Positions 26,595-33,142 of a DNA stretch of 64,000 nucleotides are shown here, one piece after another. The DNA is from Chryseobacterium angstadtii. Its GTDB lineage: Bacteria > Bacteroidota > Bacteroidia > Flavobacteriales > Weeksellaceae. The translations under genes were made by a program, and so were the position numbers. Numbering within the stretch: position 1 is the stretch's first letter; each line of letters starts with the position of its first letter. A model generated the notes under the pieces. The model worked only from the letters and a program-made list of their open reading frames with translations, did not search any database and was not told where the DNA came from. The DNA is taken from NCBI RefSeq assembly GCF_001045465.1, contig NZ_LFND01000001.1, positions 806,001-870,000 of the forward strand. The letters are read 5' to 3'.

Positions 26595-26804
26595 TCAGAA
26601 AGTTCGCTGTTTCTCAGTCAGATTCGCCTGAATCACCAGAGCTCCGAGGCCCAGGATCACTTCAGCAATGCCTAATATTCTGATAAGATTGATGCCGCAT
26701 ACGAGACATTCAGGTTCCGGGAAAGGCTTTTTCCCCACTACGATGATCAAGACTCCTCCAATGATAATAATGACCACGATAAAGGCTTTTAATAATGTTT
26801 TCAT
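26595..26804 (-). CDS. Small two-span membrane protein, unknown function
   Basis: From the ATG at 26804 the product is 69 residues: MKTLLKAFIVVIIIIGGVLI begins the first membrane span, a short loop GKKPFPEPECLVCG contains a CxxC pair, and a second span (IRILGIAEVILGLGALVI) follows. A start 16 codons further upstream is possible but would consume a leader that is nearly identical to the one before the 619-residue gene, so I prefer the internal ATG. The CxxC in a short loop could bind metal or form a disulfide. Convergent with lepA. Confidence 0.6.
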   Translation of the reverse strand: MKTLLKAFIVVIIIIGGVLIIVVGKKPFPEPECLVCGINLIRILGIAEVILGLGALVIQANLTEKQRTF

Positions 26805-26811
26805 GATGGTA

Positions 26812-26850
26812 TGAATTAGTTTTTTGTGCCTACTTTTTAAGGTTTTCGGC
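26812..26850 (-). repeat. Conserved leader, copy A
   Basis: Read on the minus strand it contains GCCGAAAACCTTAAAA, then GTAGGC, an A-run and CTAATTCA, and ends 7 bases before the ATG of the 69-residue gene. A near-identical 38-bp block lies at the same distance before the gene at 28740. The same place and orientation point to a shared promoter, operator or 5' UTR element. Confidence 0.75.
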
Positions 26851-26880
26851 ATTTACCTGTTATTGCGTTTAAACTATTCT

Positions 26881-28740
26881 TTAAACCTTACAGAAGGATA
26901 CAAAATCATAGTATGAGCCAAGATTACTGTCCCCGGTAGTCAGCAATGCTGTAGCTGAAATAGAAACAGTATAGGCACAAGCCAGTAAATCGGCTACCGT
27001 ATCTGTAGGAGGCGTAAATACAAGCTGAGTAGACCCGAATGTTTCCGGAGCCGGCATAAGAACGATAGGATCAAATCCAAAACTTTGTCCGGGTTTGTGA
27101 GGTCCTACAATAGAAAGGCTTACACTGCCGAGGTTTTCATTTCTTGCCCCGTATTTGATGTGTAGGTCCGTTGTTATTTTACTGCATCCGCTGCTGCCGG
27201 AAACAATTTCCTGAAGATCCACAGACAGGGCAATGTATTGGTTGTCAACTGTTGTATGAGCCCAGCTTCCGTATTTGTTAACATTTTGATATAAAACATT
27301 GTAAATAGCGATAGGCTTAGAAGTACCCGATACGGTGGCAGAACCTCCGGCTTGTCTTTGCAGCATGCGAATGGCAAAATACCTGTTTGGCGTATGTGGT
27401 CTTGCCGCAGAAACCGTCGCATTTCCAATGCCTGAAGTAGGCATTGCCATATCTATTGAAGTGACTCCTGTAAGCTTTTCGGTATTTAATTTCAATATTT
27501 CTGCATCTACATGAGGGGCAAAATTAGAATCCTGTGGCACCTGTATCCAGTTTCCGCTAAACGTCACTGTTTTCTCTGTCCCTGTTCCATTAATGAAGTA
27601 AGGTTCATAAGCAATCGGGTTAGAAGGATCGCCTGTAAATGACCATAAATAACCGATCACTGTTTTATCAATCATATTCGGAACAATAGGGCTCCATCCG
27701 GAAGGATTTAAGGCATCTCCGGGATTGGCTACTTCCTGATACTCAAAAAGATATTCCATAGGCTGAGCATTGATCTTTTTACTGATGGTACCTACAAGAT
27801 TCACCGAAGAGAAAAAAGCATAATTCCCTAAAGTTTTCCCGGTTGCCGAATTAATACCCGCTTGAATCGGAATATGCTGGGTAAGGCCAAAATGAGTGAA
27901 TGAAGGCGGAATAGAAGGCTCTACCGGAATAAGTTCCTTCGAACATAGTTTTACGCATAAACAGTAGCCTACGTTATTGCGTCGGTCCGCTTTTGTTTCC
28001 AGGGCAAACCGTTGTCCGCCATATTCCAGCTGGAAATAAACATCAGGGCCGCTTGCAAACGGAAGCGCAACGTCTGTTTCTACGTTAATGATAGGTGATA
28101 GGAATGTTTTCTTGAATTCAACAGAAGTATAATAAATTTTAAAATGTCCGTTGCTGTCTGTGGTATTTCTGCCCAATTCATCATCGGTAATAAAATCGGC
28201 ATCCATTGCAATAACCGAAATTCCTTCAAGAGACTTTCCTGTTTTGCAATCTGTCAATACGCCGCAAATGGTCCATACATCAAAATAACGTCCCTTAATC
28301 AGACACCACCATTTATCAGGAATCGCATAAGAGAAATTGGCAATCCAGTTTTCCTGATTTTCAGATGTTTTCCATTGAGGAACGAATGTTGTGATATGAA
28401 ACTGTCTCTCTTTTCCTTTTTTAGGAGGAAACGGAGGTCGTGGAACGGATCCACAATAAAAGTCTATTTCTAATGCAGAACGGGAATATCTCTCATCAAT
28501 TTTAATGAAAAAATTCCCTTCCATATCTGTTTCTGCTTCTGCAAGAAGTCTGTCCTGTTTAGATTTGATTTCTTCTTCGGTAACTTCTCTGAAAGTTTCC
28601 TTAATCTCTGCAGAAGATACAGCTGCTGTATTAGCATCCGCTAGAGGAAGGTAAATACGTACTTTTACCTGACTAAGGTATTCTGAACAATCTCTGCCGC
28701 ATAAATAGCCTGCAAGATTTCCTTTGATAGTGTGACTCAT
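26881..28740 (-). CDS. Large protein with transthyretin-like domains, no signal peptide
   Basis: I do not recognise the family of this 619-residue protein. It begins MSHTIKGNLAGYLCGRDCSE without a signal peptide. Residues ~5-90 and ~155-215 look like two beta-sandwich (transthyretin/carboxypeptidase-regulatory-like) domains, each with the pattern in which a decorated segment is followed by DMEGNFFIKI or DSNGHFKIYY. The C-terminal half is beta-rich with G/S/T-rich stretches and no catalytic motif I can name. Such beta-domains usually occur in exported proteins, so the absence of an export signal is odd. It shares its 38-bp leader with the downstream small membrane gene. Confidence 0.6.
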   Translation of the reverse strand: MSHTIKGNLAGYLCGRDCSEYLSQVKVRIYLPLADANTAAVSSAEIKETFREVTEEEIKSKQDRLLAEAETDMEGNFFIKIDERYSRSALEIDFYCGSVPRPPFPPKKGKERQFHITTFVPQWKTSENQENWIANFSYAIPDKWWCLIKGRYFDVWTICGVLTDCKTGKSLEGISVIAMDADFITDDELGRNTTDSNGHFKIYYTSVEFKKTFLSPIINVETDVALPFASGPDVYFQLEYGGQRFALETKADRRNNVGYCLCVKLCSKELIPVEPSIPPSFTHFGLTQHIPIQAGINSATGKTLGNYAFFSSVNLVGTISKKINAQPMEYLFEYQEVANPGDALNPSGWSPIVPNMIDKTVIGYLWSFTGDPSNPIAYEPYFINGTGTEKTVTFSGNWIQVPQDSNFAPHVDAEILKLNTEKLTGVTSIDMAMPTSGIGNATVSAARPHTPNRYFAIRMLQRQAGGSATVSGTSKPIAIYNVLYQNVNKYGSWAHTTVDNQYIALSVDLQEIVSGSSGCSKITTDLHIKYGARNENLGSVSLSIVGPHKPGQSFGFDPIVLMPAPETFGSTQLVFTPPTDTVADLLACAYTVSISATALLTTGDSNLGSYYDFVSFCKV

Positions 28741-28748
28741 GGCTTTGG

Positions 28749-28786
28749 TGAATTAGATTTTTGCCTACTCTTTTAAGGTTTTCGGC
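28749..28786 (-). repeat. Conserved leader, copy B
   Basis: Minus strand: GCCGAAAACCTTAAAA, one G, AGTAGGC, an A-run and CTAATTCA, ending 8 bases before the ATG at 28740. It differs from copy A (26812-26850) by a few bases and two small indels. Confidence 0.75.
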
Positions 28787-28875
28787 TTCTTCCTTTTAAT
28801 AGACCAAAGTTGATGAGATCTGTCACAAAATCTGCAAGGAAAATCACGGTTTCACGGCAGAGATTTTCCTGTTTT

Positions 28876-29508
28876 TTACTTCTTTCTGGTGAATTTTATT
28901 TCCATAGTCTTATATTCTTTCCCGGTTTTGGAGTCCTGGCCATACATTTCCATAATATGGTTATTATCATCCGTGAAAGTATAAATTTCCCTGAAACTGC
29001 ATTCCTCTCCGGGTCTGGCCGGATCTGTCATTGTACCTTTAAATTCAATAGATTTTTTCACAGCATTCCACTCACCTTCCGCATGCATAATACCCGTTCC
29101 CATATTATCTATCCAGGTGCTTACAAATTTTTTCTTGGCATTGTCATAGCCCATAAGACTCATTCCCTCAAAAGGCATTCCCATAAAGTCTCCTTTATAA
29201 GTACTTTGCTGGTATCGTCCTCCAAAGATCATTTTGTTGGTGCATTCAGACTGGCTGGTGACAGGTTTTCCTCCGGCTTCCATCCACATCGTGGAAGTTC
29301 CGATCCAGTTTCCGTCATATCTGGTAAGCCTTTTTTGATAATCTCCCGGAGTGGCATATTCTATCCAGGCCTTCATAGCTGTAGCAGAGTCTACAGGTTT
29401 CCAGGTAGCGGAATCCGTTTTCGCTGATTCTTTTTCACTGGCGGTCTTTCCTTTTTCACAGGCTGTTAAAAGAAAAGCAATTGAAAATAATAACAATAGA
29501 TTTTTCAT
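28876..29508 (-). CDS. DUF1579-family lipoprotein
   Basis: A 210-residue lipoprotein (LLLLFSIAFLLTAC, lipobox cysteine 17) followed by a S/T/K-rich linker and a DUF1579 domain from about residue 55: GNWIGTSTMWMEAGGKPV, FGGRYQQSTYKGDF, EGMSLMGYDNAKKKFVSTWI, a lipocalin-like beta-barrel pattern. DUF1579 proteins are secreted proteins without a known reaction. It is divergent from the NUDIX regulator gene at 29630, separated by 121 bp. Confidence 0.85.
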   Translation of the reverse strand: MKNLLLLFSIAFLLTACEKGKTASEKESAKTDSATWKPVDSATAMKAWIEYATPGDYQKRLTRYDGNWIGTSTMWMEAGGKPVTSQSECTNKMIFGGRYQQSTYKGDFMGMPFEGMSLMGYDNAKKKFVSTWIDNMGTGIMHAEGEWNAVKKSIEFKGTMTDPARPGEECSFREIYTFTDDNNHIMEMYGQDSKTGKEYKTMEIKFTRKK

Positions 29509-29578
29509 AATTATTTAATTTTAAGATGGTTATTGTGAAATAAAGGTAATTAATTTTATCATGCGTTCAATAGTTTTC

Positions 29579-29606
29579 TTGATATCAATTATAAAGCGTA
29601 CCTTTG
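29579..29606 (+). promoter_or_regulatory. Promoter of the NrtR-like regulator gene
   Basis: TTG (29579-29581) and TACCTTTG (29599-29606) are 17 bp apart. The last TTTG is also the start of the 21-bp operator palindrome, so a bound repressor would block transcription: autoregulation is likely. Confidence 0.65.
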
Positions 29607-29623
29607 TGTATTCATAACGCAAA
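29603..29623. promoter_or_regulatory. Operator palindrome 1 (putative NrtR-type site)
   Basis: TTTGTGTAT-TCA-TAACGCAAA, a 9-3-9 inverted repeat. It overlaps the -7 box of the regulator gene and ends 6 bp before its ATG. Three related copies lie before genes downstream. Confidence 0.7.
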
Positions 29624-29629
29624 TTAATT

Positions 29630-30307
29630 ATGCAGGCTATAAAAGTTGCGGTAGACGCAGTCATTTTCGGATACTTTGATAAACAGGATCTTCAGCTTCT
29701 TTTGATCAAAAGAAAGATTGAACCCTTTAAAGGAGGCTGGGCACTTCCCGGAGGTCTTGTTTTGGATGATGAAAATTTGGATGATGCGGTTAAAAGAGAA
29801 CTTTATGAAGAAGCTGGCATAAAACCCGATTTTTTAGAACAACTCTATACTTTTGGTAACGTAGGCCGGGATCCCCGGAACAGAGTGGTTTCTGTGGCTT
29901 ATTTGGGCCTGGTGAACCCTTCTTATCATGAACTCTTTGCCGATTCTGATGCAGAAGATGCACAGTGGTTCAGTGTGAATAAACTTCCTGCATTGGCTTT
30001 TGATCATAAAAGCATCATTGATATTGCGTTAAAAAGACTTCGTACTAAAATTCAGTACCAGCCCATCGGCTTTAATCTTCTGAATGAAGAATTTCCTTTT
30101 TCAGACCTTGAGAATCTTTACAGAACTATTGTGGGACGTGAAATTGACCGCAGAAATTTCCGTAAAAAAATCATGAGCTACGGTTTGCTCAATGAAACCG
30201 ATAACGTGAAGAAAGAAGGCAGCGGAAGACCCGGAAAACTATTTACATTCAACCAGGAAAAATATGAGGAGCTGGAAAAAGAAGGCTTTTATTTCGAAAT
30301 TAAATAG
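29630..30307 (+). CDS. NrtR-like regulator: NUDIX domain plus winged helix
   Basis: The 225-residue protein has a NUDIX domain (residues 1-140) and a C-terminal winged-helix domain (FSDLENLYRTIVGREIDRRN, then KKIMSYGLLNET, ~ residues 160-225), the layout of NrtR transcription factors, which bind ADP-ribose or NAD-related ligands to control NAD metabolism. Its NUDIX box GX5EX7REUXEEXGU is intact (GLVLDDENLDDAVKRELYEE, then AGI), unlike many NrtR repressors, so it may also hydrolyse ADP-ribose. A palindrome overlaps its own promoter and recurs before the downstream NAD/ADP-ribose genes, supporting a local repressor. The alternative is a sugar-responsive NrtR paralogue, but the neighbourhood favours NAD/ADP-ribose. 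Confidence 0.85.
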   Translation: MQAIKVAVDAVIFGYFDKQDLQLLLIKRKIEPFKGGWALPGGLVLDDENLDDAVKRELYEEAGIKPDFLEQLYTFGNVGRDPRNRVVSVAYLGLVNPSYHELFADSDAEDAQWFSVNKLPALAFDHKSIIDIALKRLRTKIQYQPIGFNLLNEEFPFSDLENLYRTIVGREIDRRNFRKKIMSYGLLNETDNVKKEGSGRPGKLFTFNQEKYEELEKEGFYFEIK

Positions 30308-30677
30308 CTCCTTTGCCAGATATTCTCGTATCTGAATCCAAAGTTTAAATCTCTATTTTTCATTAATAAATTAAGCGAACCTGAGCTCGGGTTGTAAGCT
30401 GGATATTTCTTAACCAGAATAGAAATATTGAAAATACGCTGTTATCCATGTCAAGGTTTTAAACCTTGACATGGATTCCGGAACTTAGCAAGATAGTTTC
30501 AGAAACCTCTCTTCTAATTTCCCGATATCATTAAAAGAAAACACCTCATTTTATATTTAACTAAAACTTTAGTTTAATTCGTATTTGTGCTATTTGTGAA
30601 AATATTGGTGACATTCATGTTTCAAATATTCTTCAAAGTATTTAAATTTTATCATTGTAAATCAATAAGTTAAATAT
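30308..30677. other. Intergenic region with a perfect palindrome
   Basis: No credible gene. The main structure is the 33-bp palindrome at 30444-30476, listed separately. The rest is AT-rich. The right end leads into the operators and promoter of the NADAR gene. Confidence 0.5.
30444..30476. repeat. Perfect 33-bp palindromic element
   Basis: ATCCATGTCAAGGTTT (30444-30459), one T, then AAACCTTGACATGGAT (30461-30476): 16-bp perfect arms. No T-run follows, so it is not an ordinary terminator. It resembles in style the AACCT.../AGGTT hairpin at 39446-39474 and may belong to a REP-like family. Confidence 0.75.
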
Positions 30678-30698
30678 TTAGCGTAAAAATAACACAAA
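30678..30698. promoter_or_regulatory. Operator palindrome 2
   Basis: TTAGCGTAA-AAA-TAACACAAA, same 9-3-9 design as operators 1, 3 and 4, and identical to operator 4. It lies about 55 bp upstream of operator 3. Confidence 0.65.
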
Positions 30699-30703
30699 TA
30701 AAT

Positions 30704-30735
30704 TTTGGATGAAAAGCAATATTGTTCTACATTTG
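30704..30735 (+). promoter_or_regulatory. Promoter of the NADAR gene
   Basis: TTTG (30704-30707) and TACATTTG (30728-30735) are 20 bp apart. The end of the -7 box overlaps operator 3 exactly as in the regulator promoter. The ATG at 30709 lies upstream of the transcription start, so the ATG at 30754 is the likely start. Confidence 0.6.
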
Positions 30736-30752
30736 TGTAAGAATAACGCAAT
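30732..30752. promoter_or_regulatory. Operator palindrome 3
   Basis: TTTGTGTAA-GAA-TAACGCAAT, 9-3-9 with one mismatch at the right end; overlaps the -7 box and ends one base before the NADAR ATG. Confidence 0.68.
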
Positions 30753-30753
30753 C

Positions 30754-31296
30754 ATGAATTACACATTACAAAATATTATTGAAAGATTTCAGAATAAAGA
30801 TCACCTTGAATTTCTATTCTTCTGGGGACATACCGTAAAAGATGAGATCAGCAAATCTTGCTTTAGCCAATGGTTTCCCATTCAGTTTGAAGAAAATGGA
30901 ACCCTTTATAAAACAGCTGAACATTACATGATGGCGGGTAAGGCAAAACTGTTTAATGATCAGGAAATTTTACAGGAAGTTTTAAAATCTGAAACGCCTA
31001 ATCAAGCTAAAAGCTTAGGCAGAAAAGTAAAAAGCTTTGATCCGAAACTTTGGGACGAACATAAATTTGAGATTGTAAAAAAAGCCAATTTCCTGAAGTT
31101 TTCCCAGAATCCAGAATATAGAGCATTCCTTTTGTCAACAGGTGATAAAATATTAATTGAGGCCAGTCCTTACGACAAAATCTGGGGAATTGGAATGTTG
31201 GAAACAGATACAAGAGCTCATGATCCGTCACTCTGGGACGGTGAAAATCTCTTGGGATTTGCTTTGATGGAAGTAAGAGACGAATTAAGAGGGTAA
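30754..31296 (+). CDS. NADAR-family protein (YbiA-like ADP-ribose N-glycosidase)
   Basis: From ATG 30754 the product is 180 residues. NADAR/YbiA proteins are predicted or shown to cleave N-glycosidic bonds of ADP-ribose- or ribose-phosphate-linked compounds, and some reverse guanine ADP-ribosylation. Family features: FLFFWGHT, CFSQWFPIQFEENGTLYKTA with the conserved glutamate in AEHYMM, the AKSLGRKV segment and IWGIGMLETD with the conserved W. Length is normal. The longer frame from 30709 would include the promoter's start point and operator 3, so I rejected it. It is the first structural gene of the NAD/ADP-ribose set, controlled by two operators. Confidence 0.85.
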   Translation: MNYTLQNIIERFQNKDHLEFLFFWGHTVKDEISKSCFSQWFPIQFEENGTLYKTAEHYMMAGKAKLFNDQEILQEVLKSETPNQAKSLGRKVKSFDPKLWDEHKFEIVKKANFLKFSQNPEYRAFLLSTGDKILIEASPYDKIWGIGMLETDTRAHDPSLWDGENLLGFALMEVRDELRG

Positions 31297-31321
31297 AAAC
31301 ACAACCAAAACACAAAATAAA

Positions 31322-31873
31322 ATCATCGAAAAAACAGAACTTCACCCACAGATATTCCTGATTGAAGATTTTTTAAGCGCAGCTGCCTGCGATGAATATA
31401 TTGAAATAGCAGAAGGAAAAGAATTTGAAGAAGCCAAAATCACAATGCACGGACGCCAGCTGATGAGCAAAGGAATCCGGAATAATGACAGACTGATGGT
31501 TTTTGATAATGCCCTTGCCGATGAGCTTTTCAGTAAAGCGAAAGAATTTCTTCCGGAAAAACATGAAAACCACAGGCTTCTGAACTTTAATGAAATGTTC
31601 AGAGTGTACAAATATGCTCCCGGACAGCGGTTCAAAATGCATAGAGACGGAAGCTATATCCGCAATGAAAATGAAAAGAGTTTCTACACCTTTCTGATTT
31701 ATCTGAATGACGATTTTGAAGGAGGAGAAACAGAATTTGAAGGCTTATTCACAGTAGCCCCGAAGAAAGGATCTGCTTTGGTTTTTTATCATCCTTTGAG
31801 ACATGAAGGGAAAGTACTGGTCAGCGGATTTAAATATGTTTTGAGAACGGATGTGATGTATTCCAACCCATAA
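31322..31873 (+). CDS. 2OG-Fe(II) oxygenase (prolyl 4-hydroxylase-like), no canonical start found
   Basis: The core is clear: YKYAPGQRFKMHRDGSYIR gives the HxD pair, LIYLNDDFEGGETEF the jelly-roll strands, HPLRHEGKVLVSG the distal His and YVLRTDVMY the 2OG-binding Arg. The first in-frame ATG (31445) would drop about 41 residues, yet the frame upstream (TELHPQIFLIEDFLSAAACD) is clearly family-like. Between the in-frame stop at 31286 and 31445 there is no ATG, GTG or TTG. A rare start (ATC at 31322), a lost start codon, or a +1 frameshift from the NADAR stop are the options. The substrate is unknown; an RNA, protein or ADP-ribose target would fit the context. Confidence 0.75.
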   Translation: MIEKTELHPQIFLIEDFLSAAACDEYIEIAEGKEFEEAKITMHGRQLMSKGIRNNDRLMVFDNALADELFSKAKEFLPEKHENHRLLNFNEMFRVYKYAPGQRFKMHRDGSYIRNENEKSFYTFLIYLNDDFEGGETEFEGLFTVAPKKGSALVFYHPLRHEGKVLVSGFKYVLRTDVMYSNP

Positions 31874-31913
31874 AAAAACCTGTAGAGGATAAGCATTGTT
31901 ATGCCCTTTTTAA

Positions 31914-31934
31914 TTAGCGTAAAAATAACACAAA
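31914..31934. promoter_or_regulatory. Operator palindrome 4
   Basis: TTAGCGTAA-AAA-TAACACAAA, identical to operator 2, 12 bp before the ATG of the 111-residue gene. It suggests a second controlled entry point into the operon. No plus-strand -7 box is obvious beside it. Confidence 0.65.
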
Positions 31935-31946
31935 ATTATAAAAAAG

Positions 31947-32282
31947 ATGGAAGACGAACTAAAACCGAGATTCATCAAGTCATTGCAGAGAAACAATGAC
32001 CAGATCAGAGAAGACCGCGCACGCACCATTGGTGCAGATTCAGAACTGATTTACAGGCGCAGGGTTGAAGATATTGAACTGAAAATAAAAAGACTGGAAA
32101 GAGAGCAGGAAGGGCTCATCGATATCAGTCCTTTAGACAGAAACAGCCTCACATTTGCGGATTTTCAACCGGAAGCGTTTGTGCAGAAAGATATAGAATA
32201 TTCATTAACCATCCGAAATTTAAATATTCAGTTGGAAGTCGCAGTCAAGAGATTCGAGTATTTATTCGGTAAAACATTTTAA
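31947..32282 (+). CDS. Hypothetical helical protein in the NAD/ADP-ribose operon
   Basis: I do not recognise this 111-residue protein. It is highly charged, without membrane segment or signal peptide, and predicted helical: IYRRRVEDIELKIKRLEREQ (~ residues 36-55) has coiled-coil character, then PLDRNSLTFADFQPEAF. It begins 12 bp after operator 4 and ends 2 bp before the VWA-like gene, so it is tightly linked to it and may be its partner. Confidence 0.65.
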   Translation: MEDELKPRFIKSLQRNNDQIREDRARTIGADSELIYRRRVEDIELKIKRLEREQEGLIDISPLDRNSLTFADFQPEAFVQKDIEYSLTIRNLNIQLEVAVKRFEYLFGKTF

Positions 32283-32284
32283 TT

Positions 32285-33139
32285 ATGGGAAGTACAAGAT
32301 ACGACATGGATGCTCGTTTCGACAGAGCAAGAAAAGCAGGTTACGGACACAAATCCGCAGGTGAAATTTTCACCCAGAATGCAGAAAGAAGAGCTCATGA
32401 ATCTATGAATCCGAAAGGAATTTCTTTCAGAGAGTCAAGAGATTCTTCCGTACACCCGAATTCTGTTCCTATTATCTTAGGACTGGATGTGACTGGCAGC
32501 ATGGGACATATCCCGCACGAACTTATTAAAGAAGGACTCCCTAAATTAATGGGAGGAATTATCCAGGGAGGCGTTCCGGATCCGGCTCTTTTATTTTTGG
32601 GAATCGGAGATCATGAATGTGACGGTTATCCTCTGCAGGTCGGTCAGTTTGAATCAGGAGACGAAGAGTTGGATATGTAGCTTACCCGTACTTATATAGA
32701 ATCCGGCGGCGGTGGAAATGCCGGAGAAAGTTATCTTCTGGCGTGGTATTTTGCCGCTTTTCATACCAGAACGGATGCTTTCGAGAAAAGAAACCAGAAA
32801 GGAATTTTGTTTACGGTAGGGGATGAACCCTGTCTGAGAAATCTTCCCGCATCCGCAATCAGGGAAATTATGGGATCAGGACAGCAAACGTATACCCATT
32901 TTGATTTGCTGGATGAGGTGAAAAAGAGATATGAAGTCTATCACATCAACGTTTTGCATTCAGATCAGGCTTTGAGAGCCAATATGGGCTGGGTAGAACT
33001 TTTAGGAGAAAACTGTTTATCCATAAAGGACCACAGAGAAATTCCGAATGTTATTAAAAATGTGATCTGCAATAGATTTAAAAATGAAACTTTCAAATCA
33101 GCAGAGGGAGGGGGATTGGATCATATTCAAATGTTTTAA
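32285..33139 (+). pseudogene. VWA-domain protein interrupted by an in-frame amber codon
   Basis: The reading frame is open from ATG 32285 to 33139 except for one TAG at 32678-32680. Upstream is a von Willebrand A-like domain (PIILGLDVTGSMGHIPHE with a MIDAS-like DxTxS); downstream it continues in frame with LTRTYIESGGGGNAGESYLL and WYFAAFHTRTDAF. In such proteins I expect D-x-W-L-T before the ExGGGGN stretch, so TAG is most simply TGG (Trp) with one G to A change. This is either a recent nonsense mutation, a sequence error, or readthrough; no frame shift is present. Neighbours are intact. The family role is unknown; VWA proteins often scaffold complexes. Confidence 0.85.
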
Positions 33140-33142
33140 GTC

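Noticed and set aside
30709..30753. Upstream ATG (30709) for the NADAR gene
   Set aside because: The -7 box and operator 3 lie downstream of it, and the residues encoded (MKSNIVLHLCKNNAI) are not family-like.
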